A DNA stretch of 64,000 bases from UBA2227 sp036677505. Lineage in GTDB: Bacteria; Bacillota_I; Bacilli_A; Erysipelotrichales; Erysipelotrichaceae. Every line of letters begins with the position of its first letter. Within the stretch, counting starts at the first letter, position 1. Of the stretch, positions 25,889 through 35,745 are shown one piece after another. Below the pieces are notes generated by a model that was given only the letters and a program-made list of their open reading frames with translations, ran no database searches and was not told where the DNA came from. The position numbers and the translations under genes were made by a program. The stretch spans positions 21,453-85,452 of the forward strand of contig JAVBWK010000011.1 in the NCBI GenBank assembly GCA_036677505.1, written 5' to 3'.

Positions 25889-27031
25889 ATGAGAAAAATA
25901 ATTTTAATCGTATTGTTATTAATACAGTTCGGTTGCTCAAAACAACAAATATCGCCCATTGACAGTAATATTTGGGGTTATGACTTCAATGAAAACCAGC
26001 TTTCTGGATCGTTTTCTGCTATGAGAAATGTTACTGAGTCTGAAGAGGGGGTGTTTTTTATAATACCCATCCAATTGAGCGAAGGTGGCGAAACAAATAT
26101 TCTTGGATACATAAATAAAGCAAGTGGTGATTTTTCGATTGTAGATTCGAATGTTAGTACCAACTGCTCATATTAATTACCCCAATCGTGCTCATCTCAA
26201 TTTAGCAACAAGTATAACTATATCAACTATTATAATAATCAATTGTATTTCGTTGAGAGTGTTATTAATGTTAATACGAATGCGACCACGATCCAACTAT
26301 CACAGATGGATCTTGATGGTTCCAACAGAAAAACCGTTGCTACATTGTCCGAAAGTGCTCCGAATGTGTCTGAGTTTTCAATTCTGTTCCACAAAGGCAT
26401 GATTTATTATTCATTTGGAAGTGGCAAGATAAATCAAATTGATATGAGTACTTGGAAGAACGTTGAGATCATATCATCGCCCAATACCAGAGGCATTAAT
26501 CTAATCAGCGCACAGGACAACTCCATATATTTTACAGTGAATGTTTATGTCAATGGGGACACTCGACTATTAAACGCTTTACTTTCCTATGACACAGAGG
26601 CAAATGCTATCAAGGAAACGGATATAAATTTACCGCTTTACCAATTTAACGATGAGACATATGTCTATTATGAAGCGGAAGACGATTCCATGTATTTGTT
26701 TAATTCGCAAACGAAGGATAAATTAAAGCTTAAACAAAATACTGGAAGTGTTCTTTTTGATCGGGATTTTATAGTAATTAAAGATTACGCTTCCAATTCT
26801 CCCTATGATTTGTATTTGTTTGATTTAAAAGGTAACTTGGTTGATTCATTTAAACAAGATAAAGGTCTGGCATTTTCAGGATTTATACAGTTGATATCAA
26901 ATCAGTATTTGTATGCATATTTATACCATCAAGACAGAACGGAGTTTGTTCGAATTAGTTATCAGAATGCTCAGTTTGGAGAAATAGAATCGCTTGCTAC
27001 ATGGCCAGGGTCAAGATATGCGGGAAATTAG
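25889..27031 (+). pseudogene. Lipoprotein gene interrupted by an in-frame TAA
   Basis: One frame runs from ATG 25889 to 27031 with a single TAA at 26174-26176. The start encodes a lipoprotein signal with lipobox LIQFGC. Before the stop comes SNVSTNCSY; after it, without a shift, LPQSCSSQFSNKYNYINYY and then a long series of blade-like repeats (NNQLYFVES, GMIYYSFGSGKINQIDMST, NSIYFTVN, ETYVYYEAEDDSMYLF). The whole resembles beta-propeller lipoproteins (DUF5050-like) that carry two Cys pairs near this point. A single base change (CAA to TAA) would explain it. The start has a run of six G as ribosome binding site. An ABC ATPase gene follows. Confidence 0.7.
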
Positions 27032-27033
27032 TT

Positions 27034-27909
27034 ATGAGTAATGTAGTATCATTCAATAATGTTTTCAAATCGTACAAAGAGATTAACGCTCTTATTGATG
27101 TAACGATTGAATTGCAACCGGGAATTTATGGATTAATTGGACCTAATGGTGCCGGTAAAAGCACGTTAATTCGTTTGATGGCAACCCTAGATACGCCATC
27201 GTTGGGATCCATAAAATATAATGACACTCCTGTTTCCGAAATTAAAGGTCACTATCGGAGTATGATTGGGTTGATGCCGCAAGAACAAAAAGGATATGAA
27301 TACTTTACCGGACTTTCTTTTTTATATTATATGGCTGTTTTAAAAGGCATTGAAAGAGCAGATGCAAAAATTCAAATTCAACAGCTCATAAAACAAGTGT
27401 CTTTAGAAGATAGCATTCATCGCAAACTAAAAACGTTCTCAGGTGGTATGAGGCAAAGATTGATGTTTGCTCAAGCTCTTCTTGGAAACCCAAATATTTT
27501 AATTCTAGATGAGCCAACGGCAGGACTCGACCCTTTTGAGCGGATTAAATTAAGGAATTATATAAGTCAAATTGCAAAAGATAAGATTGTCTTGATTGCC
27601 ACTCACGTAATGCAAGATATAGAATCCATTGCGGACAAAGTGTTTCTTCTAAAAGAAGGAAAAGTTATTTTTAGTGGCAGTGGGGAAGAGTTACTAAAGA
27701 CGATTTCTGGAAAAGTGTTCGAGGAGCAAATAAGTGTTGATCAGATATCGAAATATCAAGGCATGTACAAATTATCGAAAGTGTTTAAATTTGATAATAG
27801 TTATCTTGTTCGGTATTTAGATGATACACGTAATGACGGAAATCAAACGCCAAATTTTGAAGATGCTTATTTGTACTATATGGTGGATCATGAAGATATT
27901 TCGGAATGA
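27034..27909 (+). CDS. ABC transporter ATP-binding protein
   Basis: The 291-residue ATPase has Walker A GPNGAGKST, signature FSGGMRQRL and Walker B ILILDEPTAGLDP, then a C-terminal extension of about 80 residues. It belongs to the drug/lantibiotic/natA-like group, unlike the two 972-group ATPases upstream. ATG 27034 follows three bases after the lipoprotein stop, and the end overlaps the permease start. Confidence 0.85.
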   Translation: MSNVVSFNNVFKSYKEINALIDVTIELQPGIYGLIGPNGAGKSTLIRLMATLDTPSLGSIKYNDTPVSEIKGHYRSMIGLMPQEQKGYEYFTGLSFLYYMAVLKGIERADAKIQIQQLIKQVSLEDSIHRKLKTFSGGMRQRLMFAQALLGNPNILILDEPTAGLDPFERIKLRNYISQIAKDKIVLIATHVMQDIESIADKVFLLKEGKVIFSGSGEELLKTISGKVFEEQISVDQISKYQGMYKLSKVFKFDNSYLVRYLDDTRNDGNQTPNFEDAYLYYMVDHEDISE

Positions 27910-30244
27910 GTTTTTAAAACTCTGGAAAAATCCAATTAATTTAATAGTTGTTTTTTTGCTTATCTTTGCAAATACTGGTTTTTGGTTGTTTACTCAATCC
28001 CCACAGCAAATCAGTTCATTCAATTACAACGAGTTTTCTTCATTAAAAACTCGTTATGATAAAATTGAAATCAAGGATTCATTATCTGCCATAAAAGATA
28101 AAATCAGTGAAATTTCTTTATTTGAACAATTTGAAATTTACACAAGTTTGCCGGATGTCGCACTAAACAAAAAAGATTTTTATGACCCCATTTTCTCTGA
28201 TATAGATTTCATATTTGCCTATGAAACATTTGTTCAACAAAGTGACATCCGATCTGAAAAGACAGTGTTTTCTGAACTCTATGACTATTACATTTTATTG
28301 AACAATTATCCTTCGTATGTGCAACAAGTAAGGAACAATATTGAACTTCTTAAAGGCCAACCGATTTGGTCGCTTTATTCACTATCCAAAAAAGAGTACT
28401 ACCAAAAATTAGATGAGATGTATGAAAAATTAAGTGATGTCACACCGTATTCGATTAATTATTTTAGTTTTGAAAAACTGCTTTTGTTCAATTCAAATAT
28501 AATGCTCTTGATTGCAGGAGTATATCTGTTTTTCGTTATTTTCAATATTGAAGAAAAAGGGAACATGAATGAACTGCTTCTAGTTACTAAGAATGGACGG
28601 ACAAAAACGACGATAGGTAAATTGGTACTTTTAGTAACAGCTTTATTAAGTATTTCGGTACTGGCAACATTATTTGAAGTACTGTTCGCACAGACAATGT
28701 ATGGATCAATTGATTGGAGTGCTCCGGTGCAGTCAGTTCCCTCACTTTCAACCGTCCCCTATAATGTTTCATTGTTTGTTTGGTATTGTATAAGAATACT
28801 GCTTCATTCGCTTGGCATTATTGTCCTATCATTATTCTTCGGAATGTTCTAATTTCTATTTGAAAGCAAAAAATTTAGTGTTTTTCTATATACTTCAATT
28901 TTGATTTTAAGTGCATTTACATACATTGCTATTAGTGACAATATGGCAGTAAATTGGATTAAATATGTTAATCCTTTTGCTTTAACTCAACTGACATTCT
29001 TATTGGAAGAGTATCGAAATTTAGAACTATTTGAGTATTCAATATCCATAGCCAATCTATCTTTCATATTGCTTATTGTTTTGACTATACTTTCAATTAT
29101 TACTATTTTAAGAAAGAGGTTAACAATTCCCCGACTAAATTGGGCACCGAGTTTTAATGCCATAAAGAACAGATTCAGATATTATGACAGATTAAATATT
29201 TTCGGATTTGAGTTACATAAACTATTCGTAGTGCATAGAGGCTGGCTTATCATCGTACTAATCATAGTTCTCCAAGGATATTTCACGTATCAAACGGTTA
29301 ATAACAAGAGTCTACTAGACAACCAACAACTACTATCAGAATATTACTCAAAAAATGGTGGAGAGCTCAATGAAGAAAAAATTGATTGGATTGAGGCTGA
29401 AAATCTTAAATATCAACTGTTACAAAATGGATTGTTATTAGCCTCAAAAGACTACCAAATGAGTAAGATAAGCCAAGATCAATATTATGAAATCGTGGAT
29501 TTGTATATTGAACAATCAAGTGAAAGAAATATATTTTTGCAATTCTATGATCATTATCAACAAACCAGATCAAAGAACTTAGTTTATCCAAAGGGTTATC
29601 AAGCGCTGTTTTCAATGAATACAGACAGCAGGGACTTACGTAGCACGTACATAATGATGATTGGATTAGTATTTCTATTATCCCCAATCGTAGCACAGGA
29701 TAAAGAAGAAAATCTAAACAGCCTGTTTAAAATTACCAAGAATGGTAATTTGTCACTGAGAGTTGTAAGAATCAAAATAGGCGCAATGATTTCGATTGTC
29801 TGTGTGTTTCTTTTTACCCTGATTGATTATTTATCATTCTCATACCTATACTCTATGGAGTCATGGGATGCTCTCATAGTTGATGTAGTACCTCAGAATT
29901 TCGCATTGGTTTCTCAATATGTTCTAAATCTTGCACTTTGGCAATACTTTGCTTTACTCATATTGGTTAGGTTATTTGCGATTATCCTCATTGCGTTGTT
30001 TATTATCTTATGTTCTACAATCTCAAAGTCAATAGTAGTATCTTATTTAATTTCAATTAGTGTGTTGTTTGCTCCGATATTTATTAGATACTTAAATCCA
30101 TCAGCACTCGATTTTGTATCCACCGAACGGTTATTGATGGGAAATACCTATCTGTTTGGGAGTAACAATCTTGGAAGTCTGATGATTTTCGTTGTTATCT
30201 TTATTAGTATTTATGTATTTCTAGTGAAGCACGACCTGGACTGA
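27890..30244 (+). pseudogene. ABC permease gene interrupted by an in-frame TAA
   Basis: A single frame of 785 codons starts at ATG 27890 (MKIFRNEFLKLWKNPINL) inside the end of the ATPase gene and has one TAA at 28850-28852; the 16 codons after it (FLFESKKFSVFLYTS) continue the membrane segment without a shift. The protein has two similar halves, each with a first membrane segment, an outer helical domain and a cluster of membrane segments; LLLVTKNGRTKTTIGKL and SLFKITKNGNLSLRVVRIKIG mark the same place in both halves. The break leaves a half-size permease of 320 residues. It would work with the preceding ATPase and lipoprotein. Confidence 0.75.
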
Positions 30245-30548
30245 CTCTCCATGAAGAACATTTAAATGAAAAGTCCATCAAATTTTACTAAAGTGAATTA
30301 GATCTTATTAAACAATCACCAGAAAATGTGGTCACGATGTGGTCACGCAAAATAAAAGTCCACTGTTTAGTGGCTTTTTTGCACGTTGGCAGGGGTAGTA
30401 GGACTGATTGGGAAACTTTCCCATTTCTACATTTCCCACTGTTTAGCGGACTTTTTCGCTAGTTCTTTTCCCGTTTTTCCCCTTCTTTACAGGAAAATGT
30501 GGTCACGATGTGGTCACGACCAAAAAAGATGCAATTTAATCAACTTTT
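30245..30548. other. Intergenic region with att-like repeats and hairpins
   Basis: No gene. It holds two exact copies of a 26-base motif (30322-30347 and 30493-30518) built of GTGGTCACGATGTGGTCACG preceded by GAAAAT, a terminator-like hairpin with T6 (30357-30380) after the first copy, and the left copy of the large direct repeat. Confidence 0.6.
30397..30512. repeat. Large direct repeat, left copy
   Basis: From AGTAGGAC through CACTGTTTAGCGGACTTTTT to CTTCTTTACAGGAAAA this stretch matches 32781-32894 with scattered differences. The two copies enclose a three-gene segment. Confidence 0.75.
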
Positions 30549-30821
30549 CTATTTTCGATTACGAACAGGAAAAAGAGCAAACTTTCTTCTTCTGAACTCC
30601 TCCATTGTTATAGATTTGTTGTCTCTTAGAAGCTTAAGTTGATCCCATTCTGTTTTCAATGCTATTCTATGTTGTTCACTTATAAATGCACTTTCTTCAC
30701 TATCATCGCAGTCTAAGTTATCTATAACGGCATAATCCCAATCATCAAATTCTATTCCTGTAGCCATAGCATCCTGCAAAGCTTGGCCTTTTAGTCCCCA
30801 AAGAAAGTCCCATTCGCTCAT
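30549..30821 (-). CDS. Small acidic protein with SHOCT-like tail
   Basis: The 90-residue protein begins MSEWDFLWGLKGQALQDAM, has an acidic centre (DDWDYAVIDNLDCDDSEES) and ends LKLLRDNKSITMEEFRRRKFALF, which resembles the SHOCT motif. ATG 30821 has GGAGGGTGA upstream. I do not know its function. It is transcribed against the other two genes of the repeat-bound segment. Confidence 0.6.
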   Translation of the reverse strand: MSEWDFLWGLKGQALQDAMATGIEFDDWDYAVIDNLDCDDSEESAFISEQHRIALKTEWDQLKLLRDNKSITMEEFRRRKFALFPVRNRK

Positions 30822-31031
30822 GACAATCACCCTCCACACTCTTTCATATCTTAATAATTGCACTGTAATATAAGGTTGTCAAGATACAAAATTCGGACAC
30901 TAGATTTGAAAATACACACTATGAATTTGATTAATCATTACAAATATGAAAAAAGTTCCTTCTTATTCGGAATGAAAAAGGAATTTGCCAAATTGGGCTT
31001 ATAATACGAGAAATGAAATGGAGCAAATCTA

Positions 31032-31844
31032 ATGAATGAATTAATCATTGAAGCTATTAATGAGTGGTCAGATTTTTATGATGTATTCGATATTACACTA
31101 TGGACAAAGTTTGTGTATAGACATGCATATGGGATGATTCTTATTCTAAAATCAAAAAAAGAGCAATTGGGATCAATTTTGCATTACTACCAAGATAAGT
31201 ATACTGATAATAAACTGATCCGGTTTGGAAATTATATTGCAGTTTTGGGATATGAAGATTATGTTATGCAGTATTTTCGAGATTTACATATTCTAGAGAA
31301 AGATTATGGTACAAAGCTAAAGGATCATGACTGTTTACTTGTTTTTCTAAAAAGTAATACCCAAATATGTAATGCAGAAGATGTTCTTCATTATGGGAGA
31401 TGGATATTATTGGATAAACAAGTGGAGTATATTTCTGAGGATATTATTACTAGCGATCCCTGCGAATTAGAGTATCTGTTATCAGATTTGGTTGAAAGTA
31501 ACTATTTCGGATTTGAAAACTTTAAATATGTTATAGGATTAATAGAAAGTGCAAAAAAGTATGAGTATCTTTCATTGGTGTATGGCGCTGGCTTAAAGGG
31601 TTGTCCAACTGCGATATGGTATGCATTGAGTTATTTGAAATATCTTAGGTATCAGCGAGATTATTTTGACCCAAATTTGTTGAAAATGCTTATCAGATTT
31701 TGCATGAATGAACGAATAATTGAATTGAGCAAACTGAAAGAGAACATTGAGAATTATTTTCCGGGGGAACGAATATTCGTGACAGTTGAAGAGACTTTCT
31801 ATTATGAGCTGTATCCGCCTAGGAGTTACTGGGAAGAGGGTTAA
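31032..31844 (+). CDS. Hypothetical protein in repeat-bound cargo
   Basis: The 270-residue soluble protein is rich in aromatic and acidic residues and looks mostly helical (EAINEWSDFYDVFDITLW, GNYIAVLGYEDYVMQYF, LEYLLSDLVESNYFGFENF, ENFKYVIGLIESAKK), perhaps with repeat-like helical pairs. No motif I recognise. The start follows TGGAGC and a TATAAT at 31000-31005. It lies in a mobile segment before a UDG-like gene, so an anti-phage or conflict role is possible but unproved. Confidence 0.6.
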   Translation: MNELIIEAINEWSDFYDVFDITLWTKFVYRHAYGMILILKSKKEQLGSILHYYQDKYTDNKLIRFGNYIAVLGYEDYVMQYFRDLHILEKDYGTKLKDHDCLLVFLKSNTQICNAEDVLHYGRWILLDKQVEYISEDIITSDPCELEYLLSDLVESNYFGFENFKYVIGLIESAKKYEYLSLVYGAGLKGCPTAIWYALSYLKYLRYQRDYFDPNLLKMLIRFCMNERIIELSKLKENIENYFPGERIFVTVEETFYYELYPPRSYWEEG

Positions 31845-31952
31845 CACATATATATGAATTGCTTTTTGAAGGAATTTTCGAAAAGCGCTAAGGATTTATT
31901 ATATACAAGATAAACTGAAATCAACTATAATATCTAAAAGGGGGGGTTAATT

Positions 31953-32681
31953 ATGAATGATAATAACCTTGATAACATTAAGACTGAAGCAGAACTTTTT
32001 GCCTTGTGGAGAAATAAGCCGAGATTTGTTAGTTCGAAGAATGTAGTTATAAACCATGCTGAGAATAATTTCGTTCCAGATGGAATTGTTAACAAGAAAG
32101 AATGGGATAAGATTGAAGACAAGAAAATTCTGTATGTCTTAAAAGAGGCGCATAGTGCAAAGATAGATTCCGATATGGCAACGTGGCTTGGTGCGATAAA
32201 ACCTTCGGACTATCCTATCTGGAAAAGAGTTGTTCAATGGACATACGGTATTACAAATACCACCCTAGACTCAACTCCAGAATTCTTGGAAAGTGAAATT
32301 GATTATAGTAAAAGTAATTTTTGGCTAAATAAAATCGCTATGTTAAATATTAAAAAAAGCGACGGGAAAACGCCATCCATAAAAAAAGAGCTCTTAGCGT
32401 ATGCTGAATACGACAAGCAAGAGATAATTAAGCAGATAAAAATCATCAATCCCAAAATTATAGTATGCGGTTCAACAGCTTGGATATTAGATAGAATATT
32501 CGATGGTGGGATAAAAAATGGAGAAAGCAATAATTGGTACTATTCTGTTGATTTACTAGGAGAAAAAAGAATTATTTTGGCTTGTTACCACCCAGCCTAT
32601 TTCACGATAAAAGCTGAACAAAGCTTTAATGATGTCACAAAATATTATCAATTAGCGCTGAAAGAATTGCAGGGTAAATAG
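31953..32681 (+). CDS. Uracil-DNA-glycosylase-like superfamily protein
   Basis: The 242-residue protein has the UDG fold order: KILYVLKEAHS as the first strand and motif, a middle helix region, FWLNKIAMLNIKKSDGK, IKIINPKIIVCGSTAW as the central strand, and IILACYHPAYF as the final motif with His and Pro as in family 4/5 enzymes. The usual catalytic first motif (GEAPG) is replaced by LKEAHS, so it may not be a standard glycosylase. A run of seven G at 31940-31946 is the ribosome binding site. Confidence 0.65.
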   Translation: MNDNNLDNIKTEAELFALWRNKPRFVSSKNVVINHAENNFVPDGIVNKKEWDKIEDKKILYVLKEAHSAKIDSDMATWLGAIKPSDYPIWKRVVQWTYGITNTTLDSTPEFLESEIDYSKSNFWLNKIAMLNIKKSDGKTPSIKKELLAYAEYDKQEIIKQIKIINPKIIVCGSTAWILDRIFDGGIKNGESNNWYYSVDLLGEKRIILACYHPAYFTIKAEQSFNDVTKYYQLALKELQGK

Positions 32682-33057
32682 TTTTACAATTATTGTTCTA
32701 ACATGTATCTGTATTAAACAAAGCAGATTGGTATAAAACATAAAAAATAGTGATTACAGTTTTGACATAGACATTTACTCAGTAGGACAGATTGAGAAAC
32801 TTACCCATTTCTCTATTTCTCACTGTTTAGCGGACTTTTTCGCTTGTTCTTTACCAGTTTTTTCACTTCTTTACAGGAAAACGTGGTCATGATCTAATTT
32901 TCAATACAAAATCGTTGTTTTCAATTACAGCTTAAGTCTCAAAAGTAGATACTTATGATCATATCGACTTAGAAAAAGTAATTTACAAAAATTCTATGAA
33001 ACATGTTAGTAAACTAGATTTTCAGTTAGCAATAGATCTAGAATAAATTAGATAAAG
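32682..33057. other. Intergenic region at the left edge of the prophage
   Basis: It carries the right copy of the large direct repeat and AT-rich sequence with no gene. The left prophage junction probably lies here or close by, but I could not match it to a right junction within the window. Confidence 0.45.
32781..32894. repeat. Large direct repeat, right copy
   Basis: It matches 30397-30512, including CACTGTTTAGCGGACTTTTT and CTTCTTTACAGGAAAA; the terminal GTGGTCACG motif has changed to GTGGTCATG and its second half is lost. Confidence 0.75.
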
Positions 33058-33603
33058 CTAAACAAGCATTGTTATTAGCTGGACAAGACTTGCTATTGAT
33101 CCTCCTAATGAAATAAATCTTTCAAGAGTTTTAATCCAGTTGTCTTTATTTTGATTAATAGGATTATTAAGTAATAACCTGAATTCTTCTAAGAAGTCTT
33201 CGGGTAAGGAATCTATAAATTGATTTTGATGGATTTCTGTATTTGCATTATCACCTAATTGATTTACTTGATTGTTATTTCCCACAACATTAAGTGATTG
33301 TGTTTTTTTCGTATTGAGTAAGTTTATTGCTATTTGAGCTTTCTCAGCTTTTGAACATCTAATGTTATGATAACCAACCTGTACTGCTCCGCTATAGCAT
33401 TCCTCATTACTTGAAGGACATTCACCTACGAGTTCACAGTCATAATCCAAAGTGAAGTCTGGTAACTCGACATTAATTCCGCTAAAATCGAATCTATTTG
33501 GAATATCGTAATTTACAGATGGAATTTCTACACTCTCGATTTTTTTAACAAGGTTCTGTATATAATCTGGCATTTCAAACAAACTTTTCTTATCATCAGA
33601 CAT
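33058..33603 (-). CDS. Prophage accessory protein with Asn-rich linker and C-terminal hydrophobic segment
   Basis: The 181-residue protein has a Cys-containing middle (CELVGECPSSNEECYSG), then SLNVVGNNNQVNQLGDNANT, a linker type often found in effector-like proteins with several predicted domains, and a final hydrophobic stretch (LGGSIASLVQLITMLV). ATG 33603 has GGAGGG before it. It lies between integrase and the prophage edge, where lysogenic conversion genes are common. Function unknown. Confidence 0.6.
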   Translation of the reverse strand: MSDDKKSLFEMPDYIQNLVKKIESVEIPSVNYDIPNRFDFSGINVELPDFTLDYDCELVGECPSSNEECYSGAVQVGYHNIRCSKAEKAQIAINLLNTKKTQSLNVVGNNNQVNQLGDNANTEIHQNQFIDSLPEDFLEEFRLLLNNPINQNKDNWIKTLERFISLGGSIASLVQLITMLV

Positions 33604-33651
33604 GTAATAACCCTCCACAAGTAGATTATACAATAGAGATGGTAAAATTTG

Positions 33652-34767
33652 TCAATAATCTAGTAACCGAATAATATTGTCCTCATTTTCTTTAAGCAAA
33701 TGCGTGTATACCTTCAACGTCATATTAATATCCGAGTGACCCAATCGCTTCGATACCGCTACGATGTTCGCCCCTTTGTTAATCAAAAATGTCGCATGAC
33801 TGTGACGCATATCATGTAACCGGATCTTCGGTATCGGCTTTTCCCCGATGTCCTTTAGGTGCTGGTTACATTTTTTTATGCCGTTGGAGAAGTAGCGTTG
33901 GATGGAGGTGGAGGAAAGATCCTCATGATCCCCAAAGAGCAGGGGACCATCCCGTTCCATCAGTGGTGCGATCATATCCAGAACATGCTGATTGAGCTGG
34001 ATCTTGCGTCGACTGGAGTTGGTCTTGAGGGATTTGAATTCCTTCTTATATTGATGCATGGATTTGTTGATGCTGACGCAGCCATCGATGATGTCTTTCT
34101 TCTCCACCGCCCGGGCTTCACTGCGTCGGACCCCCGTGTAATACAGGAAGGTAAAGTAAGCCTTGTAAACATAATGATCCACATGTTCAATGAACAGCTT
34201 GAACTGATCCGGGGTCCAGACTTCACGCTCTTTGAATTCGGTTGATTTCAGCGGAATGATCTTGAGCAACCGGGCATGATCCTTAAATTCATAATAGTCA
34301 TAGCCAAACTTTGACACGCTCTTCAAAAGAAAAATGGCCTTGTTCCGATACCGGACAGCAGCCTTTTGACTTTCAATAAAGTTACGACACTCGAGGTAAT
34401 CACTGGGTCGAATTTTGGACATAGGTACATCCATCACCCGACCAAAGAAACGTTTGGCTACTTGGATGTACTTGTTGACGTTGTAGTCTTCGGCTTCATG
34501 CCGTTTGTTTTCAATATATTTATCGAAGAGATCTCGGAAGATCATCTCTTTGATAGGTTCAGGAGCAACCTCAACTACCACCGGTTCTTCGATAATAGGT
34601 TCTTCCGGTTTCTCATATTGCTCACAGCGATACGAAGTCTCGTAGTTGAGTGCATCCCGTTTGAGTTTGAATCCCCGTCTGGTGTGAGAAATCAGTTTGC
34701 CTTGCTCATTGAGATAATTGACTTTGCAGTACCATGTCCCACGTTTTTCATCTTTATACACCGCCAT
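33652..34767 (-). CDS. int: Prophage tyrosine integrase
   Basis: The 371-residue protein has an arm-binding N-terminus (AVYKDEKRGTWYCKVNYLNEQGK), a core-binding SAM-like domain and the catalytic set Arg214 (TGVRRSEA), His318 and Arg321 (HDMRHSHA), His344 (LGHSDINMT) and Tyr354 (KVYTHL). It joins attP and attB. ATG 34767 follows AAGGAGGTG; upstream in-frame codons are not coding-like. It stands beside the CI-type repressor as in most temperate phages. Confidence 0.93.
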   Translation of the reverse strand: MAVYKDEKRGTWYCKVNYLNEQGKLISHTRRGFKLKRDALNYETSYRCEQYEKPEEPIIEEPVVVEVAPEPIKEMIFRDLFDKYIENKRHEAEDYNVNKYIQVAKRFFGRVMDVPMSKIRPSDYLECRNFIESQKAAVRYRNKAIFLLKSVSKFGYDYYEFKDHARLLKIIPLKSTEFKEREVWTPDQFKLFIEHVDHYVYKAYFTFLYYTGVRRSEARAVEKKDIIDGCVSINKSMHQYKKEFKSLKTNSSRRKIQLNQHVLDMIAPLMERDGPLLFGDHEDLSSTSIQRYFSNGIKKCNQHLKDIGEKPIPKIRLHDMRHSHATFLINKGANIVAVSKRLGHSDINMTLKVYTHLLKENEDNIIRLLDY

Positions 34768-34884
34768 ACCTTGCACCTCCTTGTGCGCTCTGATACAATA
34801 AACCCATGACATTCCACTATCCCCCCCACACTGGGAATGCCATGAGCCCCCGGAATCATCATCGGGGGTTTTCAATATCAAAAA

Positions 34885-35523
34885 TCAGAAACTGCGTGCC
34901 GCACAACTCCACACCAGCTTGCCTAAAATCATCACTTGAACATCATCCTCGTCTTTAAATACCAGGGGTTTGTGATCCGGATTGTAACTCTGGGGTTCAA
35001 GTAAAACTCCATCCTTGATGCGGTAGTATTTCTTTAAAGTTGCATCCGAGCCATTGACCAGCACAGCCCCAATCGTCCCGTCATCCAAACTGGCCGTTTT
35101 TTGTAACACAGCGATATAGCCGTTGGGGATCACTTTATTCATGCTATCGCCCACCACCATCAACCCAAACAAATTGGGGCGGGTGGCTAACCAGCTGGGG
35201 ACCTCGATGTGATCCAGGATATCCTCGATGGCCTCAAAAGGCTGTCCGGCCGAAATCTTTCCATAGACCGGAATTTTGGTCACCATTGAAGTCACTCGAC
35301 TGTTGGGGATCATGGTAATGATGTCCGTTCTTCCCAAAAGGTAGTCGATATCCACATTAAAGGTATCCGCCAAGACTTCGAGCATCTCAAAATCCGGTTC
35401 CCTTTTTTCCATTTCATACATACTGATCGTGCTTTCACCCACATGAGCGGCCTGAGCTAACTCCCGTTGTGTCAGTTTCGCCACTTTTCTTAATTCTCGT
35501 AATCGTTCGCCAAAAGTTGCCAT
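34885..35523 (-). CDS. CI-like prophage repressor (HTH-XRE plus S24 peptidase)
   Basis: The 212-residue protein has an N-terminal HTH (residues 5-60, LTQRELAQAAHVGESTISMYE) and a C-terminal LexA/CI-type S24 domain with Ser127 (VVGDSMN), Lys164 (ATLKKYY) and a likely cleavage site Ala92-Gly93 (ISAGQ). Such repressors keep the lysogen and self-cleave during SOS. It is divergent from the Cro-like gene with two operator-like repeats between. Confidence 0.93.
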   Translation of the reverse strand: MATFGERLRELRKVAKLTQRELAQAAHVGESTISMYEMEKREPDFEMLEVLADTFNVDIDYLLGRTDIITMIPNSRVTSMVTKIPVYGKISAGQPFEAIEDILDHIEVPSWLATRPNLFGLMVVGDSMNKVIPNGYIAVLQKTASLDDGTIGAVLVNGSDATLKKYYRIKDGVLLEPQSYNPDHKPLVFKDEDDVQVMILGKLVWSCAARSF

Positions 35524-35541
35524 ACAATCACCTCAACAACA

Positions 35542-35632
35542 GTGTAACACAAATCGTGGTTGTTTCAAGAACTTTCATCACCAACTGTGTTGACAAAGGG
35601 AGTTGAACTCTTTTAGAATAAGAGTGTAGCAC
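35542..35632. promoter_or_regulatory. Lysis-lysogeny control region with operator-like repeats and cro promoter
   Basis: TTGACA (35590-35595) and TAGAAT (35614-35619), 18 bases apart, point to the Cro-like gene. GTGTAACAC (35542-35550) and GTGTAGCAC (35624-35632) are near-identical short palindromes, the second overlapping the expected transcription start; they are candidates for CI/Cro binding. Confidence 0.55.
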
Positions 35633-35745
35633 GTGACGATATGAACTTCCTCGCTCGAGAGAGGGACGACGTAGACAACGTTGATCATCATGGATCAAAC
35701 TCAACTCCCATGCATGAAGATGATTTGCGAAAGGAGCACCCCATC

